DNA of 64,000 nt, from the NCBI GenBank assembly GCA_030374765.1, contig JARGXX010000068.1:4216001-4280000 (forward strand), given 5' to 3'. Below the pieces are notes generated by a model. That model was given only the letters and a program-made list of their open reading frames with translations, did not search any database and was not told the origin of the DNA. The translations under genes were made by a program, and so were the position numbers. Shown here piece by piece: positions 1 to 10,726 of this stretch (within the stretch, counting starts at the first letter, position 1; every line of letters starts with the position of its first letter). The stretch is from Agarophyton chilense. Taxonomy: Eukaryota > Rhodophyta > Florideophyceae > Gracilariales > Gracilariaceae.

Positions 1-599
1 ACCTTCTCTGGCCCCGTCTCCGTGAGCTCTGCTCAGCCTTTGTGGATGCCATTATGGACATGCGACTCGCTACGGCGATCGCTGACCATACGGATTGCCT
101 CATTACGAGAATCGTCCCCAAGGTCATAGATTCTAAGCTATTCATAGACTCTCACCTACAGGCCGTTCAAGGAGCAGTCACCAGCCAGTCAAGCAATGCG
201 GTCCCTAGGACCACTCCAAACGTTAACCATCCGGTTTCCATATGGCCAACACCAACCAAACCCCCAGAAGTGGCGGAATTACCCGCCCATCGCCGAGAAG
301 AACATCAGGAAAGCCAATGGAAAGACAATCTAGGAGCAGAAGAGAGGCTCCGCGTCTAAAAGAGGGACAAATTGCTCAACCCAAAGGACAAAATGAGGTA
401 CAACGACCTCAGGGTTCCATCGGATTTGATGGAGATATCAGTCCTTTAAGCTATTACGCTGGGAAGAAACGAAGTAACCGCAGGAGAAAGAAGAACTGAA
501 AGAGCAAGAGAAGAGATCGTTCGGACACGAGTGATTCCGACTCGGATTCAACCAAAACGACCGACTCCGAAGTAAATGAGGCTGCCTTTCGAAGCCTCA

Positions 600-1360
600 A
601 ACCGCTGACAACGAATAAAGAACCTTTCCATAAGGTTCTGGACTACCATAATTACCGATTGGCCGTGAGATCTCCGAAATATTCCGGTTCAGTAGCTCGA
701 AGAGTCGCCAAATGGGCCAAACTGATGCAATTAACCATTACAGGCAAGTTCTCGGGTTTCGATCCCATTGCTGTCATTAGGTTTCTCGGTTTGTTCCGTA
801 CGGCCTGTGATCAGATCGGTGTCCACGAGGGCACTGCTCTGTACGTTTTACAATTCTTCTTCACAGGACAGGCGCGTGACAGAGTGGTTTCGAATCTATC
901 TGGCACAACTGACCTCGTGGATGTTCGAGAGCGTGAGCTTTTCAGGACATACTCTCAAATTGTTAATTACCTCCAGGAAACTTACTCCACGGATCACTTT
1001 ATAATGGATGCCGACCAGGAAGTAATATCCTTTAGGCAGAGCTCCAACATGAGCGAAACGTCTTTCGCAGACGACCTATTGAAGAATGCTTACCGATGTG
1101 GAAATTTATTACCCGAAGGACGGCTTAAACGTCACTTCATCACGAGATTACTCCCTGTCATTCGGACACATGTCCGCAATTACCACACGGAAACCCGACA
1201 ATACTCCTTCCGAAGGCTCGTTACTTATGCCGAAGTTTATGGCAAAACCTACAGGACCTCCAGGCGCAATGCTCATCTATCCAGAGTACACGCAACTCCT
1301 TTGCGTAATCCCAAACAAGCCCATTTAGTTAGCTCTATGGAGTGGGACATGGATGCTTGA
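600..1360 (+). other. gag capsid-like region of gypsy A1 (fossil)
   Basis: This region gives a gag-like protein with a retrotransposon-gag helical core (a DPIAVIRFL-type segment, then an ACDQ...G..EGTALY stretch). It aligns closely with the corresponding region of A2 (50858-51661) and more distantly with gag of element B (about 43920-44560). An upstream basic, serine-rich stretch (about 240-560) fits the nucleic-acid-binding part of gag. The copy is broken. Confidence 0.8.
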
Positions 1361-3049
1361 CTTCATTACGCCGATTCGGGACATATCCTTACGGTTAATT
1401 TCAGTGCTCCTCCTTCTGGGCTCCCATCGTATACCTCCAAAGGAACTACAGCGACCAATGGCCTACCTACGTCCAAGCATTCATCCTTTCCGCCCCGTAA
1501 GGACGTTTGTGTTCGCTCCCCAAGGGCTTGCTTCCTCTGCCTTTCCATGGCCCAACATTGTGACTGCACGAGGTATCTGCCTGAGGACGCACGCAAGAAC
1601 TTCCTCGCCTTAAGGGAAGAGAATTATAAAGTACGGCGATCCGAAGGAATGTTTAACAGGGCACGGAAACGAGCCACGCGGACCCCTGGAAGCTTAAGCT
1701 ATGCCCCGCCTCCGCGTACCCCGATCAAAGCCCCACAGATCCACTTCATTGTAGACCCTACGGACGACCCGAAGAAGAATCTTATCCTAAGGAAGAAACG
1801 AAATCCCCATTGGAAAACTCTTAGATGGACGATGCGAGGCCAATCCTCCCTTTTTAAGCCCATGCCTCAACCAATTGGATGGTCCTGAGCCAAGGATCTC
1901 CTCACCTCTCTATACAAACCACCCACAATGGACCGCTCAGAATGAACCAGAATTGGAACACAGTAACGACCCTGTCGGTATCTTCAGGAAAGAGAATTGT
2001 AAAGTTCGAGTAACCGTGGGACTTCGTTCCAACAATTCTCGAGTGACCACAGCTGTGTTGGACAAAGGCGCTGGTCCGAATTTGGTTCATCCTAAGCTAT
2101 TCCGGTTTGGCTGGCACAAGTTCGTTCAGGCCAGGAAGACCCCAAGGATTACCGATGCATCACGTACACCAATAGACATTAAAGCAATTGTACTACTTTA
2201 CCTACAATTAGGACAATTCAGAGTGCGCACGTGGTTCCTTGTCTGTCCTAACCTGGGCTCTAAGGCAATCTAAGGGACCTCCTTCATCGATCGATACATT
2301 AAGACCATTTATCCAGGCCTTACGAAAACCTCATTTTATCGCGCACCTCCCATCTCCATAATCGGTTCCGCCGCAGGGCCAGAAGCTAACCTCAAACGAG
2401 CAGTTATCTCCAAAAACACGATTTCCTGTAAAGTTCGCTTGTCGAAAGCCATAACGATACCCCCGATGACCCAAATCACTGTATCGATCCATTCCCAGTC
2501 CTCAGGCCTTGTAACGATTCCGAACCCCCGGAAAACGGTTCTGAATCACTTTACCTTAAAGGCCAATGGAGTAATGGACATCCGCCCCAACAGGCCCTTT
2601 CGGTCACAATCAGCAACTTCAGAGATAAACCCATACGGTTACCTAAAGGTAGAGTGATTGCCCTCACTCTACCTGCGCCTGTGGCCATCATGGAGGCCCA
2701 ACTGGATAACCTTGCAACGCCAACTCCCGACGAGGACGTCGACTCTTGGGAGGGGACAGTCGCTATCGGCGCCGAATTCGAATCCTATAGGCCCCAGGTA
2801 CTTGATCTCCTTAGGGAATACCAGACCATGTGGTCAGGTAGATACAATCAGAGCCACTACACACCGCATTGACCTTCAGGACGATGCTAGGCCACATTTC
2901 CAGCACCCACGGCGTACAGGCCTGAAGGGTAGGGAAATTGTCGGCGACCAGATGGACAAAATGTGCAAAGCTAGCTTCATAGAGCCGGCGTCTCCTAACC
3001 AATCCGAATGGGCAAGTCCCCTTGTCCTCTCGCTTTAGAAAGATGGCTC

Positions 3050-4150
3050 CGTCAGGTTCTGTGTCGATTACCGGAAGCTGAACGCAGTAACCAAGAGGGA
3101 CTCATACTCGATACCCTGTATGGATGACTGTCTAGATTTCTCAGGTGAAGCTGGCGTATTTCCCACACTGGACGCTGACTCTGGATATTGGGAAATCCCT
3201 TCGGCCGAAGATGTGAGAGCGCTGACAACCTTCACCACCCATAAAGGTCTGTTCAGATTTACTCGTATGCCCTTTGGTTTGAAGAATGCGCCAGCATCCT
3301 CCCAAAGGATAATGGACATCATATTGTCCAGAGTCAAATGAAAGTTAGCCTTGGTCTATTTGGATGACATCATAATCTTCTCACGGACTGTAAAGGAACA
3401 CCTTCGCCACGTGAAGACGGTGCTAAAAATCCTACAGGACGCTGGAGTAATACTGAAACTCCGCAAATGCGCCTTCTTCCAGGCCTCGTTGGACTATTTT
3501 GGTCACGTCGTCCTCCCAGGAAAGCTAAAGGCAGCCACACGGACCACAAATGCGATCCGCTAGGCTAAACCTCCCAGAAACCACACGGAACTACGATCCT
3601 CCGTGGGCTTGTGCAATGTTTGCGGACGTTCCGTTCAAGGGTTTGCTAAAATATTGGCCCTTCTCAAAGCAATGCTGAAGAAGGGAGCACCTTCGTAAAT
3701 TGAGACTCTTACCGACGACCAGTACGAAGCATTTCAGACCCTAAAGGACAAATTACTGAACCCACCTATATTGGCTTTACCAAAGCCCAATAGGCCTTTT
3801 GTCCTGTACACAGACGCCTCTGATGTCCAAGTGGGATGTGCCCTGCTACAGGAACAGGAGTCACCAAAGGACTATTTACCTATTGGATAGTGGAACAGAA
3901 AGCTCACCAGCGCGGAGCGCACTACAGTACCACCGAAAAGGAATGCATTGCCATCATATGGTCCGTACTGACGCTCCGTTCATACCTCGAGGGAACTAGG
4001 TTTACCATTAGGACAGACCACGATTCACTCCCCTGGTTACTCAATATGACCTATGCCTCAACTCGCCTCGCTCGTTGGCGCCTTAGGCTATCAAAATATG
4101 ACTATGATATAATCTATAGGCCAGGCACCAAGCACCAGGCAGCAGATGCT
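3050..4150 (+). other. reverse transcriptase and RNase H region of gypsy A1 (fossil)
   Basis: The RT palm and fingers are recognisable by a FCVDYRKLN-type block, a FRFTRMPFGLKNAP block and the catalytic YLDD box near 3350-3370. The RNase H region follows, with an IRTDHDSL block near 4000-4030 and the RW.LRLS.YDYDI..RPG.KH..ADALSR ending typical of Ty3/gypsy. The region is broken in several places. Confidence 0.85.
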
Positions 4151-4549
4151 CTGTCGCGAATCATTACCGACGGAACTGATGACACGCTATTGGAAGACCT
4201 CATTCGTACCCCGTTCACAGATGATGGACCTCAGGGTTATACGGAAAAGGATTACCTTATGGGTAAGGTCAAAATGGATAATCCTGAGGTAAAGGAAAAT
4301 GAAGTCTACTTATTTGACTAAGAGACAGTACCGCCCAATTCGACACCACCTCAGGCTAATGCGATAGCCCCAGAGAAAAAAGAGCTCCTCCTTAAAACTA
4401 TTGAGGAACTCATATAGGCGCAGGTCGAAGACAAGTACTGCAAGTAAACAGCACAATTGGTAGGAACCCCTGCATGCCTATTCGACTATGACCGATTTGA
4501 AGTACTCTGTCGCCACTCACAGCTGGATGGCGCACTCCAACGGGTAGTA

Positions 4550-6010
4550 CCAAGGTCACTAAAGGCGCGATTCCTATACCTCGCCCATTTCCCTCGCTTG
4601 GCTGGTCACCCTGGAGGCCGACAAAAGTACCAGACCCTAAAAAAGTTCTTTTACTGGCCAATATTGGCGCAGGACCTATAAAAAACCGCACGAAACTGTA
4701 CTTCGTGCGCACAAATCCGAGGGTCTCGCGCCAACCATCAGGCAAAATTGAAACTCTTCCCCGCCGCAGGCCCGATGAAATTTGTCGCAATGGATATACT
4801 CGGACCTTTGCCTATGTCGTCCCATGGAAAGCTTTTTGTCTCGGTAATAACCGATAGGTTTACCAAACTTACTGGAGCCCTACCCCATGGGAAGAAAACA
4901 GCCACGGATGTCGCCACGGCCTTGTTGTCCCACTGGGTAGATCCATATGGCATGCCACTCTACCTCCTTACGGATAATGGCAGCCAGTTTGTATCCAAAT
5001 TCCTATCACACGTTTATGCTACCATAGATAGTAAACATGTGACCACCACGGCGTACCACCCGAAAACCAATGGAAAAAACAAACGCTTCAATCGCACCCT
5101 TCTGGACCGATTGGCACACTACCTATCGGGGCACCAATTGGACCGGGACGACTACGTTGACCACTGGTTTATGCCTACAACACGCAAGTGCACGCTTCCA
5201 CGGGGACAACAAATTTTGATTTAACGCTGATGAGATCGCCAGGGCCGATAGCCATTGACCTCCAGGATTCTATTTAAACCCCAGGACATAACCGAAAGAA
5301 TGAATACTACCCAGACGAAGCGCTACTCGCGCCGACGCATCGACCGCATTATCTAATCGGCTAGAGCTGTACTGACCAAAGCCAAACGGCGATACAAGGT
5401 CAATTTCGACAAGGCCTTATGGAATACACCTAGCTTTGGGAGAGGAGAATTGGTTTACATGGACCGGGCACCAAAGGACACTGATGAACTCAAAGATACT
5501 ACGCGCAAGCCCTTACCCCCCTTCACGGGACCATACAAAGTCCTTCAGGTCAATCAACACACCATTACGTTACTAATTGACGGCTTACAGGAATCCGTAT
5601 CTATTAATCGGGTGACACGAGCTCCCAGCTCCCCCGAGTCACCAAAGTCCCAGTCCCTTGGCCCAACGGAATCACTAAGACCTCAAGTCGACGCTCCAAT
5701 CCCCACACCCCCCAAAGCAGTTTCCGCGGACCCGACAAGCCCCATGGACCCGATGGTCAATGCTCATGACGATGACCCATCTCTTCCAACCGACTCCGAT
5801 GGATCCGCCTCGCTGGACCACACTCTCCTTCCGGAGAATGAACACCAACTGGAATACGTGATTGAGCGCATCATCTCCGCTGGTCAGGGAGAAGATGGAA
5901 ATCTGCGATATGGCGTCCATTGGTTAGGCTACAAACCTGAGGAACACAATTGGCAAGAGCCTCAAACCATTCCGGCTAGTTTTATCGCCCGCTATTGGCG
6001 CAAAATCGGC
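4550..6010 (+). other. integrase and chromodomain region of gypsy A1 (fossil)
   Basis: Integrase is recognisable by the zinc-binding HPGG block near 4600, the VITDRFTKL core near 4830-4870, the LLTDNGSQF block near 4960-4995 and a TAYHP.TNG block near 5050-5075. A chromodomain lies at about 5840-6010 (YVIERII...GNLRYGVHWLGY, then a terminal ARYW). Chromodomains of this family are known to steer integration towards modified chromatin. The region is broken. Confidence 0.8.
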
Positions 6011-6325
6011 AGCACGGAGCGCAACGTTCAGAAGGGGGCAACCATTGGCCCGAATAATACCAAAACGCCTCCCAAAACGCCTCCAGACACGACGGTTCGC
6101 CGTACCTCCAGCATCAGGGAACAAATTCAGTCTTCTGGCGACACGTAAGGAAGACCTGAGACGCTCTCAAGGTTCGGACGCCGTCCCGGGGCACGCGTCG
6201 TTTGAGGAATATAGGAGCAACTTTGGAAAAGCCCAAAAATAGCTTTATTCGACTAACTAGCAAAGGCCTAACAGCCCTCTCCATGAACTCAAGGCTCGCA
6301 AAAGCGCTCTGAATACCAACCAGAC

Positions 6326-7381
6326 TCACTGGAGCGGCGCAGGAGTAGCCCTGTCGTTCTCATTGGATCCTGCAGGAGCGAAACCGGGACTAGGGTCACC
6401 CGAGGAGCCTACTGTACCAATAGGACCGTCCCCAGCGAACTGAGCACAGTTCTTCGGCGGAGATTCACCTGAGGAACTATTATCACAATCGGAAGCCTCC
6501 CGGTCGCTCAAATGTAGACCATACCGGGCATCCAAGTGGGCAGTAACCCTCTGGGACATCATTTGTGCATGCTGCAGCAGGAGATTGGCCATAGCGGTTT
6601 TCAGATCCTGACTCTGTTGGACAACCGCGGCGTAGCTCTCCAAGCAACACGCTCCAAAGCAAGCTTCCCTCAGGACTGTGGCAATATCCATTGAGGCAGG
6701 AATACCAACGGTACGGCAGACATGATGGAGATCCGGGGATGCAGCCGTGACCAAAGCGGGAAAATGCCGCAAATGAGAAAACGGAGCGATGTCTACGCCC
6801 GCAGTGAACGTCTGAGCCGGCACATCACTTACAGGACTTTCGGCTTCGACAGTAACCTCGCCAGGAGGGATGTCCACTTGGGCGACGGGCCGTTGATATG
6901 AAAGTTCATCCTGAGGAGCAGCGCCCGGAGGAGCTGGAGAATGGGAAACGGTCGGGAACACAACAGGGGACTCGACCGGAGGATTGACGCCCTCCACGGG
7001 TAGGAAGAAGGGATCCTCAGCGAAGGATTCTCCATCGGACATACCTGCAGGAACCAACGGCGTGGCTTCCAAGTCAGGCTCGAAGCACAAGGGATCGAAA
7101 CCAATGACCTTCGAGTAATAGTCAAGCACATGAAGCCTCGGAATCTCCGATGGTTGATTCCTCAAAGGCTTGGCGGGATAGGCACGAGTGTCATCCTGAC
7201 CCTGTGGATGTAGCGGAATCGGTGTGAACGAGTGGGTATCGTGTTCATACCAAAGGAAACCGGGAGTCTTACTCATCTTCACCTGTAGGACATGATCCAA
7301 AAGGGCCTCGGCCTCCTCGACGGCCAACTGGGTCCCACGAACGATATTCTTTATGCCCAGGTTCCTTAGGAAACGGATCAT
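6326..7381 (-). CDS. antisense reading frame inside gypsy A1, 351 codons, unknown product
   Basis: An ATG-started antisense frame of 351 codons lies between pol and the 3' LTR of A1, opposite to gag-pol. Its product is rich in Pro, Ser, Ala and acidic residues in the middle (about residues 70-190), followed by a more helical part (about residues 200-270) and a Ser/Gly/Pro tail. I recognise no domain. Further antisense open stretches with a more globular, Trp-rich composition continue in pieces up to about 8470, so a larger antisense gene may once have been present. The same antisense block, shorter, is found in A2 (about 56590-57490), so it belongs to the element and is not a chance insertion. 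Antisense extra genes in this position are known from some plant Ty3/gypsy lineages (Tat group); whether this one is related cannot be told from the sequence. Confidence 0.5.
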   Translation of the reverse strand: MIRFLRNLGIKNIVRGTQLAVEEAEALLDHVLQVKMSKTPGFLWYEHDTHSFTPIPLHPQGQDDTRAYPAKPLRNQPSEIPRLHVLDYYSKVIGFDPLCFEPDLEATPLVPAGMSDGESFAEDPFFLPVEGVNPPVESPVVFPTVSHSPAPPGAAPQDELSYQRPVAQVDIPPGEVTVEAESPVSDVPAQTFTAGVDIAPFSHLRHFPALVTAASPDLHHVCRTVGIPASMDIATVLREACFGACCLESYAAVVQQSQDLKTAMANLLLQHAQMMSQRVTAHLDARYGLHLSDREASDCDNSSSGESPPKNCAQFAGDGPIGTVGSSGDPSPGFAPAGSNENDRATPAPLQ

Positions 7382-7408
7382 GATGTCCGGAAGCGGGACA
7401 AAATGACC

Positions 7409-8473
7409 TCAAGGACCGGGTATGTTCTCGTCGTTCCATACCCTCCAATCCTCCCAACGGACATTACCACGGACTCCGTACTTCGCTGTATCCAGAAAGG
7501 CCATAAGGGTAATCACGCCGAGCTCAACGAAGAGTACCTGCCAGGACAACCAAGATCTTCGGTCAATGTCGTCGCCCATGGGTTGGGACGAACGATACTC
7601 CACCACGGATGGCGTAGGAACCAAAATGACCGGCGAGATACGCCAGTACATGGCCCATTGGTTCTCATCCATGCTAGGCAGCAAGAGATAGAACAGAGCG
7701 CGTTTGTCTGCGCTCATGTCGTCAAACGCCACCTGGTGCCAGCAGAAGAAGAACTCCAGGGATTGACGTAAACCACCATCGGGCTCGTGCATCTCGTTCC
7801 AATAAAGTATTGGACATCCAAAACAGGCTGTCACACGGCGGTCAGAAGCACATGAGCGCGAAGTTGTTGTGATCCGCCGGAGGAAATCTCACATGAGGCG
7901 AGATGAAGTCCACGTATAGGTCCGAAAGGAGTTTGTTAACCCTGAACTGGTACTCGTCTTCCTCCTCGCAGCAAACGTATGGCATGTCCGCTTGGATGAG
8001 GGTGCGACAGCCCGTCGCCAAACGTGGATCTACAGAACAATGCAACCATCTATTACACCACGAGACCCTGCGCGCGTTCTTACTGCCCCTCTGGAAATAG
8101 GGTATCATAGCAAACCTCCGGGAGTCGAGATAAATATGACTGAACCTTTAGTATTATTCCACAGAGGACGGAAGAATGGCATTACGCACTGCCCGCGGGT
8201 TTCGACCGATGGTATGGTCATAGCGGTCCGCGGGGCGTTCGTCAGCACTTGGTATCCCGAGGAGCTCCCCGCTTGGTTGTTCGAAGCCATGGTGCCGCCG
8301 CCGACAGGTTGGTCCGCCGGTATATGGATATGAAAACCGACGGAAGCGACAAAGTTCGGAAGAAGAATAGCGTACCCGACGGGCTTATAGGGCGAGTTCG
8401 GCATCTCGCGCGACCAATTGAAAAGCACCACGATGGGAAGACGAGATGAAGGAATGGACCCGAGCGGACCCAA
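7409..8473 (-). other. further antisense coding-like stretches of gypsy A1 (fossil)
   Basis: Upstream, in antisense sense, of the 351-codon frame, about 1.1 kb carries long minus-strand open stretches. Their products have a globular composition, with Trp, Tyr and Phe clusters such as CWHQVAFDDMSADKRALFYL and WEDWRVWNDE. The distal part, containing a MASNNQ.GSSSGYQ motif, recurs in A2 near 57130-57170 and is the best-conserved piece between the copies. I recognise no family. The block is broken and belongs to the retroelement. Confidence 0.4.
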
Positions 8474-8841
8474 AGACGTACACCACGGTGGACGAAGCGC
8501 GGAGGGTCGCCAACGGAAGAGCGGAGACTAAGGAAGGCCCCAATGACGGTCAGAAAAGAAGAAGCCAAGGGACCATCTCGCCAACCCGACACGAGGAATG
8601 CGCCGGCGATGCACCTATGGCCAACGCTCACGGCGCGCTTGAGTTTCAGTCTTTAGACGAAATAATTGCCACCCCTGCGCCCATGATCAGCTCACGCTTC
8701 CTCGTAGCCCTGTAAGTGATGACGACGCGACGTCCCGTCGTGCCCAATGGCAATAGGAGCAACTAAGCGCTCACGTCCCTTGGGTCAATCATGAGGCAAT
8801 CTGGACTTCGCAGTAACGGACCAATCCTAAGGAGGGAGATC

Positions 8842-9286
8842 TGTGAAGGAGCTACGATAAAGGTTGAGTACTGTAAGCCGCCGGGTCCTGGGGTATCTTA
8901 CAGACGTCACGTGGACTGGTCGACCTCAACTGGACTCATTTAGATATTTATTCATTTTAATTAGTGTAATAGATTAGCATTACAGTGCCAGGGAGATCCC
9001 AGCGCCTTGCCGTTGCTATTTACTTGGCTCGAGTGACGCTTCTTCCTTAAAGTAAGATAGGCACCGTTGCGATACTACATTACCCCTTTTGGTACATTAC
9101 TTCGACCAATTGGTCTTCAAGCCATCGTTTCCGTAGCTCCGATCTCTAGGACTGCACAGTAAATGCCAGCCCATTGCATAAAGTACTCTGGGAGTGACGC
9201 CGTCAAGGATACGATCCTCAGGAACCGCTCTACCACGCTACTCCAGGTTTAGACCAGTACGCTAACCCACCAGTCATTGCGTTACA
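8842..9286 (+). repeat. 3' LTR of gypsy A1 (445 bp)
   Basis: The LTR begins TGTGAAGGAG directly after a purine tract (AAGGAGGGAGATC) and ends CGTTACA, giving the TG...CA termini of an LTR. It aligns along its whole length with 57788-58234, the 3' LTR of A2, with many substitutions and small indels. No 5' LTR of this copy lies in the window. Confidence 0.9.
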
Positions 9287-10726
9287 AACCAGAACGATTT
9301 AAAAGCCCAAAATATCCTATACATGTTTGCAAATAGCGGAAATCTATTTATGGTTTTAAAAAGGCACCACGATCTTGGTACAGAGCTATTTGCTCGGTAC
9401 TTGGAGAGATGGAAATCGCAAAATGCGACGCAGATAATAGAATCTTTGTTAGAAATATAAATGGACGTCTAATATTTATTCCCTTTTTTGAAGATGACCT
9501 CATAATCGCTACCGGAAACATTAAAACAATGAAGTTAGTCAAATCAATATTGAGCTCACCTTTTTGTATGTAAGACCTGGGGGAAATATGCAATGTTCTT
9601 GGAATCTAATGGAGTACAGCATGACAGAAGGAAAAATGAAATTATCGCAGAGACAGTCTTCGGAATCTGTTTTAAAAATATTTGGTATGGAAAAAAGAAA
9701 ATCCATTCACACCCCACTAGAACCTAACAAGGCAATTTTTAAACGAAAAGAAATGGTAACAGGAATGGAATCAGTTCCGTATCCAGAACTAATGGGATCT
9801 ATCATGTATTTGACGCTTGGAACGAGACCAGACTTTCTAATGAAAATTTGTTTCCTTGCAAAAGTGAATTACGCTACATACAGAAAAAGAATATCTGTGT
9901 CTTTTTTATACGTGGAAGAAACGAAACACTATAGAAATATTCAGTGATGCAAGTTGGTGAAATACAGAAGAGCGAACATCAATTTCAGGATATGCCAGCC
10001 ACTATGCAAATTGTTTAATATCGGGGAGCAGACGTAAACAAAACTGTGTCTCTTTTATGAACTACAGAAGCGGAATTAATTTCATTATGTAAAGCAGTTA
10101 AACAAGCAAAACGGCTCTCAAAATTAATTTAAGAAATAATAAAAAAGGCTAATCAACACCAGTAACTGTAAGTGTGGACAATCAGTCAGCAATATCTATT
10201 TTTAAACATGAAGGAAGTCCTGGAAAGCCGAAACAAATTGAATTCAAGCACATTTATGTTCAAGAACGCTTGCAACAAGAATTTATTGAAATCAAATGCT
10301 GTCCTACAGAAAATGTAGTAAACGATACTTTCACTAAGACTCTTCAGAAAAGTAAGCACGAACGATTTTTGGAAATTCTTGGACTCTAGCAGTTTAAATG
10401 TTGAGAGGGAGTGTTGTAGAAATTTCTAGAAGGTTTTAGAATGCAACTGGAAACTGCCATGCGCAATAGAAGTACGTAGGAGACTCTAGAAGCTAGTGTA
10501 GAACTTTATGGAGAAAAGTAACTAACTATTCTAGAACCAAATGATATGCGTCTAGAACAATTTAGAAGTGCTTTTAAGTAATATGAAAGAACAGAAGAAC
10601 AGAACCTGAGTCGAGAAACACGAACTCAAGTCAACACTTCAAATAACTATTAGCGTTCGAGTGTACTTCAATCCATCACTCGAGTGGCTGCCAGTGCCAT
10701 ACTGCAAAAACGGCCTGTCTACAACA
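9287..10726 (+). mobile_element. Ty1/copia remnant, 3' end only, broken
   Basis: Directly after the LTR of A1 the sequence reads as the C-terminal half of a copia RT (about 9340-9900; an RTTRPDF/GTRPDF-type block follows SIMYLTLG) and the end of its RNase H (about 10170-10389; VDNQSAISI...KHIYV). It then runs through a GAGAGGGAG purine tract into a 315-bp LTR. Only the 3' part is present. The 5' part should lie left of the window, on the other side of A1, which makes this the older host element. The copy is broken, with several disruptions, and is AT-richer than A1. Confidence 0.85.
10412..10726 (+). repeat. 3' LTR of the copia remnant (315 bp)
   Basis: The LTR starts TGTTGTAGA and ends TCTACAACA, a perfect 9-bp terminal inverted repeat, preceded by the purine tract GAGAGGGAG. 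It contains several TCTAGAA motifs. Its partner 5' LTR is not in the window. Confidence 0.85.

Larger units (their letters stand above)
1..9286 (+). mobile_element. Ty3/gypsy chromovirus, family A copy 1 (5' end outside window), broken
   Basis: A fossil gypsy element enters from the left edge and ends with its 3' LTR at 9286. In order on the plus strand it shows a gag capsid-like region (about 600-1360), an aspartic protease region around 2030-2270 (a DxGAG-type motif), reverse transcriptase around 3050-3560 (YLDD box near 3350), RNase H around 3800-4150, integrase around 4550-5225 and a C-terminal chromodomain around 5840-6010 that ends in an ARYWR motif. The gag-PR-RT-RH-IN-chromodomain order defines a chromovirus. 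Downstream of pol lies about 2.1 kb with long antisense open frames, then a purine-rich tract just before the LTR. The element is clearly dead, with well over ten breaks. It matches element A2 (50703-58234) along its whole length by eye. Its right end abuts copia RT coding sequence, so it appears to have inserted into that older element. Confidence 0.9.
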
